Made by a program: the position numbers and the translations under genes
Shown: positions 7,382 to 15,745 of the stretch, one piece after another
How the letters are laid out: the number at the start of each line of letters is the position of its first letter
Numbering within the stretch: position 1 is the stretch's first letter
The notes under the pieces: model-generated
What the model saw: the letters and a program-made list of their open reading frames with translations, nothing else
What the model was told of the DNA's origin: nothing
Databases searched by the model: none
Assembly (NCBI GenBank): GCA_001512905.1
Contig: LFTB01000075.1
Coordinates: forward strand, 1-37,733
DNA length: 37,733 nt
Direction: 5' to 3'
DNA from: Clostridia bacterium DTU084
GTDB taxonomy: Bacteria > Bacillota > DTU084

Positions 7382-10360
7382 TTACCGCACCAGCAAAGTG
7401 GCCTTTTTCAGGCCGAAAGGCCAGAGAACGTACTGGTCAGTCCACCCATCCCCTTCTGTCCGGAAAGAGCGAGAATCTGTCCACAGCATTTGCCGTTCTC
7501 TCCGGTGCAGGGGCCCCAGCATATTGCGGGGACTTGCAAAAACCTCAATTTGAATTTGGTTTTCGCCTTCCTGAAGCAGTTCGGTCAGTTCCAGGGGCAC
7601 AGCTTGCCGCCAGGGAATTTTCCCAGCTTCTTTGCCATTGACTTCCACTGATACTGTGATTGCATCAGCCTCGAGGGATAAAAACACCCGCTCCCCTGGC
7701 AAATGGTGATATGTTGTCTGGTAAAGCATACTGCCGGGGTAGAAAGGATACCCCTGTAGACACCAATCGCCGCATCTGAGCGCTTCAGGCTCTGCCTGGA
7801 GTTCACAGCTTTTATCATCAACGCCAAAATCCCCAGCCAAGAAACAATCCTCTACTTCCATCCACTGATAATACTTGCACCGCAGAAGGAGTTGGTTCTC
7901 GCCGATCCTGCAAACTGGCAGCTGGATTCTGCCCATGGATTTGTCCAGGAACCAGCCGTGGGGTTTTTCTGCCTTCTCTTCGTTGAGAAACACCTCGAAT
8001 AGATCCGCACCCTCCAAGATAAGCTCCAAAGTTCTCGGCAGAGCCTGTACCTTGAACTTAAACAAGAGCTCAAGCTGCACACCGTCCTGGGGATGAGGGT
8101 CTTTCACCCAGATGTAGCGCTGTTGGATTCCATTTACATGTACCTGCCTCATGCCCAAGCGCTCCCGAAGCTGATATTGAGCCTGCCAAAGGGGCAGCGG
8201 TCCGGACCACTCCTCCCCTGCCAAGCGCCAGGAGCAATAGTCTAATGGCAAAATGTTGGGAAGTGTGCGCTTGTGCTGCCAGATTGGGCCCAGTTCGTAG
8301 GTTTCAAAGGTGATCTTTTCCGGGGCTGCTGTTTGCGGAGCTGCTGCCAAATCAACAGCGTAGAGTTTGGAGCCTGCTGGCGAAAAATACGCTTCTATTT
8401 CCAGCTCTTCTCCTTTTCCGACTGCCACCTCCCGAATATCGCCAGTTAAAGGATCAAACTCCTCTACTTTCCCCCAGACAGGGAGCTGGATCCGCGCCTT
8501 GTAGCCTTTGTCTCGATCGTTATTGACAAGAAAATAAACAGCTTTTCCCGCTACCTCCCGTTCCATGCAGAGTATAGACCCTATGGGCAGGCCAAGCTCA
8601 TCTGTGATTTTCACCCTGGGCGGTAAAATTTCCTCTAACAATTGGAAGAGCTTGCGGTGGCTCTCCGCATTGAAAACGCCGTCTTTTTCCCATAACTGCC
8701 TTAGATGGGGCTGCGCTTCGGCTTCCACCATCTCTGGTGCCCTGCCCAGGATAATCACCTTTCCTCCCTTGTCGAGAAATTCCTCCACTAAAGCTACTGT
8801 GGAAGAGAGGAGGGTAGAGCATTCAGGGAGCAGCAAGGCCTTGTAGCTGGCCTCCCCTACCACAAATTCCCCGGGGGAAACCTTTCCATGTTCTGCCATG
8901 ATGAGTTCATCACCGAAATCGAAATCAATTTTGCGTGCGAGAAGCTCCCGGGCAAGTTGGTTCAGTTTGTCGCCAAAAGCGTCCACCTCTTCCCGGTTGC
9001 AATCTGAAAGCAGAGCCCAGGCTGTGCCCTGGGGATGAAGCACTAGGAGCTCCCGCACCGGCTTTCCTTGGCTCAGCACAGCAGACAATCTCGCAAAGTA
9101 GTCTTCCACCACCCTGTTTTGGCTCCACCAGGTGGTGTTGTAGTTGTAGCTTGGTGGATAATCACGCTTTCGGCAGCCCCGGAGCGAATACAAAGAAAGG
9201 TGCTGACAGCGCAGGTTTATTCCCATTACATACTGCCAATCTCCAATCCACTTTTGTCCTTCGAAGGAAAATTCCCAGCCAGTACAGCCATATGTCTCTG
9301 AAAGGACTCTTTTTTTCCCCAGCTGATTTGCCACTGATGTGCACTGCTTCACTGTCAGGTATTCGCAGGTCTGTTCTCGCAGGATGTCTATGCCGGGCAA
9401 TTGCATGTGGCAGTAGTGGGGCATAATAGCTCCACCGAGCCAGGTAGCGGTCCCCAACAGATTCTCTGCCAAATAGTGGCCAGTCAGGAGAATCCCGTGT
9501 TCTTCGCACCAATCTCCAAGCTGCTGACTGAAGGCAGAGACAAATCGCTGGGTGATGGTGTACCAATAGTCGTGCCTGATCTTCTCTGATTTCTCCCCGT
9601 CTAAAAACAGATAAGGTGCGCAGCTTAGAAAGTCGTAACCCCGCTTAGCTCGAAAATATTCATTAAAGCCGTCTGTCCACGGCACAGCCCGCCGGCCTGA
9701 TTGCAGGGTGACATGAAAAATGTTTGGCTCATCAGTGAAAACCCCAGGCACGGCTTTGCCAAAATGCTCTCCAATTTCTCTTTTATATGCTTCGTGAGTG
9801 ATCTGTATAAAAGCCTTTACAGCTTCTGGGTTTAAGTTATCTGCAGGCGCCTCGTCATTGTACCATGGAGTTGGGGACGCCAGCTCCCGCCTCAGCAGCA
9901 CATATTTTTCGCCTTCCTGCAAAGGCCCTCTTCCTTCTTGCAGAGAGATGAGCTCGTTTCCCTGCACCTTCACCCTGAAGACCGCCAAAAGCTCCTCGTC
10001 TTCTGGCAGGTCTGAGCTCAGTTCGAAGGTGAGCGCTTTCGCCCGATATGCATCGCCCTTTTTCGATACCAGGCCCCCAGCTGCGCCGCTGGGCCAGCGG
10101 TCTTCATCGTAGAGCCAGGCTGCTATGCCCTCCTTTTGCGCTGCCTCAACAGCCGCTCTTATACACTCCATCCATTCGCTGCCTAAATATTCTGTCTCCA
10201 AACCTTCTCGGGAATGCATGAAAAAACCGCCCATACCCTGCTCTTTCATCTGCCTGACCTGCCAAGCAATTTCCTTCGGGTCTAGTTTGTCATTCCAAGA
10301 CCAAAAGGGTGCACTGCGGTATTCGGCAGGTGGATTGAGAAAAAGTTTTCTTAAATCCAT
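7382..10360 (-). CDS. GH106-like glycoside hydrolase (putative alpha-L-rhamnosidase)
   Basis: 992 residues without a signal peptide, so probably cytoplasmic. The N terminus reads PPAEYRSAPFWSWNDKLDP and is followed by GMGGFFMHSREGLETEYL, the opening I associate with large (beta/alpha)-barrel hydrolases related to GH106. Candidate acidic residues lie in FTDEPNIF (E211) and VLSETYGCTGWEF (E355). The C-terminal third is beta-rich with galactose-binding-like modules. ATG is preceded by AGGGGGGAT. It sits 60 bases downstream of an AraC regulator, a typical sugar-utilisation pair. Substrate is uncertain: alpha-L-rhamnosides are the family precedent, but other deoxy-sugar or uronic glycosides are possible. 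No transporter genes accompany it. Confidence 0.75.
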   Translation of the reverse strand: MDLRKLFLNPPAEYRSAPFWSWNDKLDPKEIAWQVRQMKEQGMGGFFMHSREGLETEYLGSEWMECIRAAVEAAQKEGIAAWLYDEDRWPSGAAGGLVSKKGDAYRAKALTFELSSDLPEDEELLAVFRVKVQGNELISLQEGRGPLQEGEKYVLLRRELASPTPWYNDEAPADNLNPEAVKAFIQITHEAYKREIGEHFGKAVPGVFTDEPNIFHVTLQSGRRAVPWTDGFNEYFRAKRGYDFLSCAPYLFLDGEKSEKIRHDYWYTITQRFVSAFSQQLGDWCEEHGILLTGHYLAENLLGTATWLGGAIMPHYCHMQLPGIDILREQTCEYLTVKQCTSVANQLGKKRVLSETYGCTGWEFSFEGQKWIGDWQYVMGINLRCQHLSLYSLRGCRKRDYPPSYNYNTTWWSQNRVVEDYFARLSAVLSQGKPVRELLVLHPQGTAWALLSDCNREEVDAFGDKLNQLARELLARKIDFDFGDELIMAEHGKVSPGEFVVGEASYKALLLPECSTLLSSTVALVEEFLDKGGKVIILGRAPEMVEAEAQPHLRQLWEKDGVFNAESHRKLFQLLEEILPPRVKITDELGLPIGSILCMEREVAGKAVYFLVNNDRDKGYKARIQLPVWGKVEEFDPLTGDIREVAVGKGEELEIEAYFSPAGSKLYAVDLAAAPQTAAPEKITFETYELGPIWQHKRTLPNILPLDYCSWRLAGEEWSGPLPLWQAQYQLRERLGMRQVHVNGIQQRYIWVKDPHPQDGVQLELLFKFKVQALPRTLELILEGADLFEVFLNEEKAEKPHGWFLDKSMGRIQLPVCRIGENQLLLRCKYYQWMEVEDCFLAGDFGVDDKSCELQAEPEALRCGDWCLQGYPFYPGSMLYQTTYHHLPGERVFLSLEADAITVSVEVNGKEAGKIPWRQAVPLELTELLQEGENQIQIEVFASPRNMLGPLHRRERQMLWTDSRSFRTEGDGWTDQYVLWPFGLKKATLLVR

Positions 10361-10420
10361 TCTTATCCCCCCTCGCCCCTATTTTAACAGAGCCTTTGGC
10401 GAAGGGTTAGCACACAATTG

Positions 10421-11257
10421 TCAGCTTAAGCCTCCTTTTGCACGAAATTCGCTGGGGGACTGTCCGATTATCCTTTTAAAAAGTCTGGCAAAATAATTCT
10501 GGTCCTCAAAGCCTACCAGTGCTGCGATCTCACCCACTCCCATCTCGCTTGTTGCCAACAGCTCCATAGCCTGACTGAGCCTGATGTTCTGCAGGTATTG
10601 ACTCGGCGTAATCCCCACGAGTTGTCTGGTCAGGCGGGAGAATTGCTCTGGTGAAAGGTCGTGAGCGAGGGCAACTTCTTCAAGTTTGATTTTTTCCTGC
10701 GAGTGATCTTCTAAATAAGCCAAAGCCCTCTGAACTTTCCCCAGAGGCACATAGCTGTTTTCTCCTCCCTGAAAACATTCTATTTCTCTTGCCATGGCAA
10801 TTAAAAGCAAGCCCAAAAGCAAGCTGAGGGTTTCCTTGAATCCAGAACGCTTGTGGGCAAGCTCAGCAATCATCTCTTGGAGGATACCTTTGATTTTTTC
10901 CTGTTTGGCCACAGGCAGATGGACGTGCATTTTTTCTTTGCCCATCAAAAGCTGTCTGACCGCAGGCAGCTCCAGGATCTTTTGGGGAACGGCATTAAGA
11001 AAAAAAAGGCAGTTGTACAATTTCGCGTCCTTAGAGCGGGTATACAGATGGACCTCACCAGGTCTGATGCAAAACAGATGGCCCCGGGTGAGGATGCTCT
11101 GTCTGCCTTCCCAGTGGTGGATCAGGAGGCCATATTCAAAAAACACAAGCTCGTAAAAGGGATGGCAGTGGGGCTGGATCTCCTTTTGATGCGGAATCAG
11201 CCCCACATAAACCTGGCAGTCCGAGAAATAAGGGTAAGCAGATAATTTGCGAGGCAT
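10421..11257 (-). CDS. AraC-family transcriptional regulator with cupin sensor domain
   Basis: 278 residues. The N-terminal half is a cupin-like ligand domain (HPFYELVFF near residue 32 and IRPGEVHLY near 68). The C-terminal half, from about residue 180, has the two helix-turn-helix motifs of AraC/XylS proteins, with GFEDQNYFARLFKRIIGQSPSEFR near the end. ATG is preceded by GGAGGAG. It lies directly upstream of the GH106-like gene on the same strand, so it most likely controls that gene in response to a sugar. No clear operator repeat was found in the 60-base gap. Confidence 0.9.
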   Translation of the reverse strand: MPRKLSAYPYFSDCQVYVGLIPHQKEIQPHCHPFYELVFFEYGLLIHHWEGRQSILTRGHLFCIRPGEVHLYTRSKDAKLYNCLFFLNAVPQKILELPAVRQLLMGKEKMHVHLPVAKQEKIKGILQEMIAELAHKRSGFKETLSLLLGLLLIAMAREIECFQGGENSYVPLGKVQRALAYLEDHSQEKIKLEEVALAHDLSPEQFSRLTRQLVGITPSQYLQNIRLSQAMELLATSEMGVGEIAALVGFEDQNYFARLFKRIIGQSPSEFRAKGGLS

Positions 11258-11281
11258 GAAGATCTCCTCCAGGCAGTCTTT

Positions 11282-12478
11282 TCATTTGCTCCCCTCTTGT
11301 GTATGCAGCTGCAGATAATCGCGATCTATTCTGATCACAGTGCGATAGGTCGGGTTGAGCTCACGAATCTTTTCCGAAATGAGCTTAATCAGTTTTTCGT
11401 CGCTGTATTTAAAACCAAATGGCACAGTGGTGTCGAAGATTAAATTAGAGTGAGTCACACCTTTCACTACGCGAAAATCATGGATGCTCAGCTCAGGCGA
11501 GATCTCTGTGACGATTTTCTCCACTTCTTGTTTGAGAGCTTCAGTTTCTTCATCTTTAGTGATGGGATCCAGGTGGATAACTAGATGAATCCCCTCCTCT
11601 TCCAGAAAATCCCGCTCTATGTTGTCGATAACGTCGTGGCCGACCATCACGTCCAGGTCGCTGGACACCTCGCAGTGAACAGAAGCGAAACATTTGCCTG
11701 GACCATAAGTGTGGACTTCCAAATCGTGCAGTCCCTCAATATGTTCGTAGCTGAGGATCTTGTTGTAAATGCGGTCTACCAATTCTTTTGTGGGAACTGT
11801 GCCCAGGAGGGGATCGATCGTTTCCTGCACGAGTTTTACGCCGCTGATGACGATAAACACAGCAACACCTAAACCCATATACCCATCCAAATTAAAGCCA
11901 GTCAGGTGGGTAAGGACGGCAGCTACAAGCACAGCTGTTGTGGACAAAACATCATTGCGGCTGTCAACGGACGTTGCGAGAAGGGTAGGTGAGTCAATGG
12001 CATCACCAAGCCTGCGGAAAAAGAGGCTCTGCCAAAGCTTCATCCCAATGGAGAAGATAAGCACCACCAGGAAAAGCCAGCCGAATTCGATGGCTTGGGG
12101 CTTGAGTATTTTTTCCACGGATCCTTTAATCAGCTGCAGGCCTAAAACGAAGACAACAAAGGAAATGAGAAGGCCTGAAACATACTCCATCCGGGCATGG
12201 CCATAAGGATGCTCTGCATCTGCAGGTTTGCTGGAAAGCTTAAACCCAAAGAGTGCAATCAAGGCCGAGCCGGAGTCTGAGAGGTTATTCACAGCATCTG
12301 CCACAATGGCGATGCTGTTGAATACCAGACCCGCCATGAGCTTGAGGCCGAAAAGGAGTATATTTGAAAAGATCCCAACCCAGCTGGCAAAAGTGCCGTA
12401 TCTTTCCCGTACCTCTGGATCATCAGTGTTCTTGTAGTCTTTCACGAATAGTTTCAGCAGAAAAGTTGTCAAAACCAA
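11282..12478 (-). CDS. Cation diffusion facilitator (CDF) family metal transporter
   Basis: 398 residues, longer than the classical 300-residue CDF because of an extended cytoplasmic C-terminal domain. Six membrane helices are present. Metal-site motifs are ADAVNNLSDSG near residue 60 and HPYGHARMEY near 89. A second set at SVDSRNDVLSTTAV corresponds to the helix 5 site, where D is retained. It probably exports a divalent cation such as Zn, Mn or Fe in exchange for protons. The start is TTG with AAGGAG about six bases upstream. Only 24 bases separate it from the AraC gene, so the three genes to the left may be one transcript, though no functional link is obvious. Confidence 0.9.
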   Translation of the reverse strand: MVLTTFLLKLFVKDYKNTDDPEVRERYGTFASWVGIFSNILLFGLKLMAGLVFNSIAIVADAVNNLSDSGSALIALFGFKLSSKPADAEHPYGHARMEYVSGLLISFVVFVLGLQLIKGSVEKILKPQAIEFGWLFLVVLIFSIGMKLWQSLFFRRLGDAIDSPTLLATSVDSRNDVLSTTAVLVAAVLTHLTGFNLDGYMGLGVAVFIVISGVKLVQETIDPLLGTVPTKELVDRIYNKILSYEHIEGLHDLEVHTYGPGKCFASVHCEVSSDLDVMVGHDVIDNIERDFLEEEGIHLVIHLDPITKDEETEALKQEVEKIVTEISPELSIHDFRVVKGVTHSNLIFDTTVPFGFKYSDEKLIKLISEKIRELNPTYRTVIRIDRDYLQLHTQEGSK

Positions 12479-12584
12479 ACCACTCCTTGAGGTTTTTCGT
12501 ATATGATGACCAAATTCCGCAAAAAGATTGTACCTGAATTATTCTGGCCCGAAGGAAATATTCCTCTTTTACTGTCTGGGCATG

Positions 12585-12614
12585 AAAAAAGGGACTGCTT
12601 GCGCCAGCAGTCCC
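12585..12614 (-). terminator. Strong intrinsic terminator after nagB
   Basis: GGGACTGCT (12591-12599) and AGCAGTCCC (12606-12614) form a nine-base-pair stem with a six-base loop. On the minus strand this is followed by six T residues (12585-12590). It ends the transcript that includes nagB and isolates the CDF gene. The remaining gap (12479-12584) would hold the CDF promoter, but no convincing -35/-10 pair was found. Confidence 0.9.
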
Positions 12615-12637
12615 GGAAAGTGCTCTTTGCAAATGAG

Positions 12638-13378
12638 TTACTTTTTCGGCAAGAGGCTTGCGGAGTCTTCATCCAAATAGACATAACAGCTTGGATGCTG
12701 CTTGAGGATAGATGCTGGGTGAAGATTCGAGATTGTATCATCGCCGAAGCAATCCCGCACTGCCTCTGCTTTGCGCAGATCGGGAACTGTGCAGATAATA
12801 TGCTTGGATTTCATTATCTGCTTCACGCTCATGGAAATAGCTTTTGTGGGAACCTCATCCAAAGATTTGAACCAACCTTCTCCTAACTGCTGCTTGCGGC
12901 ACACTTCGTCTAGCTCCACAACAATAAAAGCTTCCTCTGTGTCAAAATCAGCAGGTGGATCGTTGAAAGCCAAATGACCGTTCTCGCCAACGCCAACAAA
13001 GGCCACATCCACTTCACCTTCAGCAATCAGCTTGCCCAGGCGCTTGCACTCCTCCACAGGATCTGTTTCCCCATTGACCAAAACAACCTCGCCTGGATTA
13101 ACTTTGCTGATAAACCGTTCCTTGAGATATCTGCGGAAGCTGGCAGGGTGGCTTTCAGGCAGCCCGATGTACTCATCCAGGTGGAACATCCTGGTTTTGC
13201 TCCAGTCTATCTCTTTATCTGCAATTAGAGTCTGCAGAAAATCGAATTGGGAGGCTCCTGTGGCTGCAATAAAGGTTGCCTTGCCCTTCTTTGCGATGGC
13301 CTCTTTCAAGATCTCAGCTGCTTTCTTCCCTGCAGCCTGACTGCACTCAAGCTTGTTCTTATAGATTCCGATTTCCAA
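12638..13378 (-). CDS. nagB: Glucosamine-6-phosphate deaminase
   Basis: 246 residues, the usual length of the short Firmicutes-type NagB. It converts glucosamine-6-phosphate to fructose-6-phosphate and ammonia. Family motifs are clear: FHLDEYIGL near residue 65 and GVGENGHLAFNDPP near 128, containing the catalytic acid/base region. The start is TTG, with GGAGGG about eight bases before it. It lies just downstream of the LPS-assembly genes and could set the balance between amino-sugar catabolism and UDP-GlcNAc supply for lipid A. That link is an inference from position only. Confidence 0.97.
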   Translation of the reverse strand: MEIGIYKNKLECSQAAGKKAAEILKEAIAKKGKATFIAATGASQFDFLQTLIADKEIDWSKTRMFHLDEYIGLPESHPASFRRYLKERFISKVNPGEVVLVNGETDPVEECKRLGKLIAEGEVDVAFVGVGENGHLAFNDPPADFDTEEAFIVVELDEVCRKQQLGEGWFKSLDEVPTKAISMSVKQIMKSKHIICTVPDLRKAEAVRDCFGDDTISNLHPASILKQHPSCYVYLDEDSASLLPKK

Positions 13379-13433
13379 CCTAATCCCTCCATATCTTTCA
13401 ATACATTTTTAAACTGAATAAAAAAGTAGCGAC

Positions 13434-13439
13434 ATTATA
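13434..13439 (-). promoter_or_regulatory. Possible -10 element upstream of nagB
   Basis: The minus strand reads TATAAT here, about 55 bases before the nagB start, in the 103-base gap after the LptD-like gene. No recognisable -35 lies 16-18 bases upstream. It could give nagB an independent promoter, but the evidence is limited to this hexamer. Confidence 0.3.
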
Positions 13440-13481
13440 TTACTTCGCCCTGCTTTCCCTTTTTCCTTCTTTTGCTGGCAA

Positions 13482-14753
13482 TTAACGCAAGCCGAGTTCG
13501 AACAACACAGATCCTGTACGCTGTGCGTAGCCTAGCTGCCAATAGAAGCAGTGGCCATCTTTCCGCAATTTGATCTCCCACTGCGCTTTTTCCCGCAAAT
13601 CCTCAAGCTTATCTACTGACAGCTGCCATGGACCTTTTGTCAGCTGGCTGGAGAAGAGAAAATCTGAGCCGCCTGTTATCCTGTCGTGTTTGAAGGGGGA
13701 TGCGCCAGAAACTTTCCTATAGCTGCCGCCAACTGAAGCTGCAAAACTGTACTCTCCAAGCTGCCAGCTGCTGCCTAGAAGGCCTGTAATGGAAAAAGCA
13801 AGCTGCGCATCTTCAGTATACCGGGCGAAAGAGGTGAAGCTAGTGAACTTAAGCAGCCAATTTCCAAGTTCCTTTTGGACAGCTGCATGGGTTTGCCAGC
13901 GCAGCCGCCGATCTGCCACAGCTCCCTCCCTTAAATTGCCCAGTGAGAAATTTTGCCTGACCGAAAAAAGTCGAAAATTCTTCTGGAAGCTGTAGCTCAA
14001 CTCAGGAAGTTTTACCAAAGCCTCATCCAACTCACCAGTCCACAACTCCCGCTCTGCTACCAGCTGCCATGGCCCTGAGCGGAAAGATGTGCCTCCCCAA
14101 AACTCTCCCTCCCAGCGAAGGGAAAAGTCCAAAGAGGCAGCGCCCTTTTCATACGTCACCTTCTGGCCGAGGATTGGCCCCTTTCTTTGCGAGAGAAGGA
14201 CAGTTAAGCTGCCGTGTCTGTTGTCATCATGAAAATTGGGAATGACAAGCCCTCCCCACAGGCCACGAGTGCGAGAACTTCCCAGCTCCGGCCTTGGCAG
14301 GGGGAGCTTCGATCCTGCGGGCAGGCTCAGCGAGGGCAGAGGAATAGCAGGGAAGTTGAACAGATGGAGTCTGTTGCCCTTCAAAAAGATGCGCTCGGGG
14401 GTTATGCTAACCTGTCTGCTGGCAAGGAAGTATTCAGGCTGAGAGAGACTGCAGCCGGTGAGCTGAGAGTCATAAAGCTCTGTTTGCGAGGGTGTGGCTA
14501 AAACTTTCCCGGCTTTCAAGAAAAAGCCAGCTGCCTCTCCCCTCACCTCTCGCAGCCGCGCGCTCTCGTCTGTGAGGAGAAAATCGCCTTCTTCTGCCTG
14601 CAGCTTCAAATCCTCTCTCGTAAAAAGGACTGAGCCCGAAGCCCGGGCCCGATTCTCTTGAGGAATGTACTCCAGCCTGTCAGCACTGAACTGCCAAGGG
14701 GCAGCTATAGCTTGTGCGGCGAACAGCAACCAAAGAATCATTTTGTGCTTCAT
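13482..14753 (-). CDS. lptD: Short LptD/OstA-like LPS assembly outer-membrane protein
   Basis: 423 residues, about half of E. coli LptD. A signal peptide (residues 1-18, AIA-A cleavage) is followed by an OstA-type beta-jellyroll (about 20-85: FSADRLEY and SGSVLFTREDLKLQAEEGDF). Then comes the linker typical of LptD (LTGCSLSQPEYFLASRQVSI, with the lipid-facing C and P) and NRLHLFNFPAIPLPSLSLP. Residues from about 165 to 423 alternate in a beta-barrel pattern (many W/Y/F at every second position). Only two cysteines are in the mature protein, C101 and C402, one in each half. It ends FELGLR. By family it inserts LPS in the outer leaflet with LptA/LptC. A secondary role as another OstA-domain barrel is possible. 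Confidence 0.75.
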   Translation of the reverse strand: MKHKMILWLLFAAQAIAAPWQFSADRLEYIPQENRARASGSVLFTREDLKLQAEEGDFLLTDESARLREVRGEAAGFFLKAGKVLATPSQTELYDSQLTGCSLSQPEYFLASRQVSITPERIFLKGNRLHLFNFPAIPLPSLSLPAGSKLPLPRPELGSSRTRGLWGGLVIPNFHDDNRHGSLTVLLSQRKGPILGQKVTYEKGAASLDFSLRWEGEFWGGTSFRSGPWQLVAERELWTGELDEALVKLPELSYSFQKNFRLFSVRQNFSLGNLREGAVADRRLRWQTHAAVQKELGNWLLKFTSFTSFARYTEDAQLAFSITGLLGSSWQLGEYSFAASVGGSYRKVSGASPFKHDRITGGSDFLFSSQLTKGPWQLSVDKLEDLREKAQWEIKLRKDGHCFYWQLGYAQRTGSVLFELGLR

Positions 14754-14816
14754 GCTTAAAGATCACCCTAGGCAAAAATTCGTGCTTCAAGGCGCAAATC
14801 CTGCCGGCAAGTTTTG

Positions 14817-15734
14817 CTAGTTGTTCAAAACAAGCCCAATCACTTCAACTGGTTCGCTAACTTCCAAAGCAAGCTCTGTGCCTTGAGGAATCAGCAGCTG
14901 ATTGCCCCTGACAGGAATGCCGAAAAGGGCACCGTAGAGTTTGCCGGTGAGCAAAAGGCCGCCCATGGAAAGCCCAACAGCAAGCCGCAGGGGCTGCTCG
15001 TCCTTCTCCTGGAGCTTCGTCCGCGGCACTACCGGCACTGCAGTACCGTCAAGGGCCTTGATGGTGCCGAAATCAATTTCCACAGAGCCTGATTTGCCAA
15101 AATAGCCAGCCATTGAAACACTTACTATCCTACCCTGGCCGTATGTGCCTGCAGGGATCAGGAGCTGACCAGCATATACCACATCCCGGATTACCCGATA
15201 ACGAACAAGCTGTCCTGGACTGACTTTACCGTTGTCGATGGTGGTTAAGAGCTCAACGTCAACAGGCGTCCACTGCCTGAGAACAGCCTTGTTTGTCGAC
15301 AGCTTCTCAGTGCCAAAAGCTGCCCTTAAGAGCTTTTCCACCCGCTGCTTGAGGGAGCCTTCACCAATCTGCGTTTGGCCGAGGAAAGCTGCTTCGATGG
15401 CTGTCAACCGCCGAGACATGGGCAAGCTGCTCTGCTCTTTGAGAACATGCCATTCTAAAGCGTTCAGCTGAAAGGTGAGTGCCTCAGCCCCAGGCCCGAA
15501 GACGAGATCCCGGAGCTCAAAAAGACGAGTTAACGTAGCGCCTTGTTTTTCTGCGCCTGTCAGATCCACCTCAAGGTCTGCGAGCCTTTCCACTAGCGCA
15601 CCGCTTCTCTTCAGGCCGTAAACCTCCTCTTCCAGCTGTTCGAGAAGAGAACCGGAAAGGTCTGCGATAGTCGCTGCACTGGCAAGTCCAAAGGAGAACA
15701 AAATAATGAGTAACAGAAATGCTGCTCTTTTCAT
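14817..15734 (-). CDS. Secreted protein with LxxRLxxLE-type repeats, unknown function
   Basis: 305 residues with a clear signal peptide (residues 1-20, ending ASA-A). The N-terminal half contains imperfect units of about 21 residues with a consensus of L-E-x3-(Y/T/F)-G followed by L-x2-R-L-x2-L: examples are LEEEVYGLKRSGALVERLADLE and LLRAAFGTEK. The C-terminal half is beta-rich (about 155-300) with VSPGQLVRYRVIRDVVYAG and LIPAGTYGQGRIVSV, resembling the surface-exposed beta domains of periplasmic channel or secretion proteins, but I do not recognise a family. The start ATG has AAGGTGATTAG, and the upstream barrel gene ends 11 bases before. Position between two outer-membrane proteins argues for a periplasmic or outer-membrane accessory role. 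Confidence 0.7.
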   Translation of the reverse strand: MKRAAFLLLIILFSFGLASAATIADLSGSLLEQLEEEVYGLKRSGALVERLADLEVDLTGAEKQGATLTRLFELRDLVFGPGAEALTFQLNALEWHVLKEQSSLPMSRRLTAIEAAFLGQTQIGEGSLKQRVEKLLRAAFGTEKLSTNKAVLRQWTPVDVELLTTIDNGKVSPGQLVRYRVIRDVVYAGQLLIPAGTYGQGRIVSVSMAGYFGKSGSVEIDFGTIKALDGTAVPVVPRTKLQEKDEQPLRLAVGLSMGGLLLTGKLYGALFGIPVRGNQLLIPQGTELALEVSEPVEVIGLVLNN

Positions 15735-15745
15735 CTAATCACCTT

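Noticed and set aside
7345-7641. TTGACA on the plus strand followed by an 89-codon frame
   Set aside because: No matching -10 at suitable spacing, and the frame runs antisense into the end of the glycoside hydrolase gene.
13482-14753. LptD-like gene as a frameshifted or truncated pseudogene
   Set aside because: The frame is intact from signal peptide to a plausible C terminus, neighbours fit closely on both sides, and no continuing barrel sequence is visible in the 103 bases downstream.
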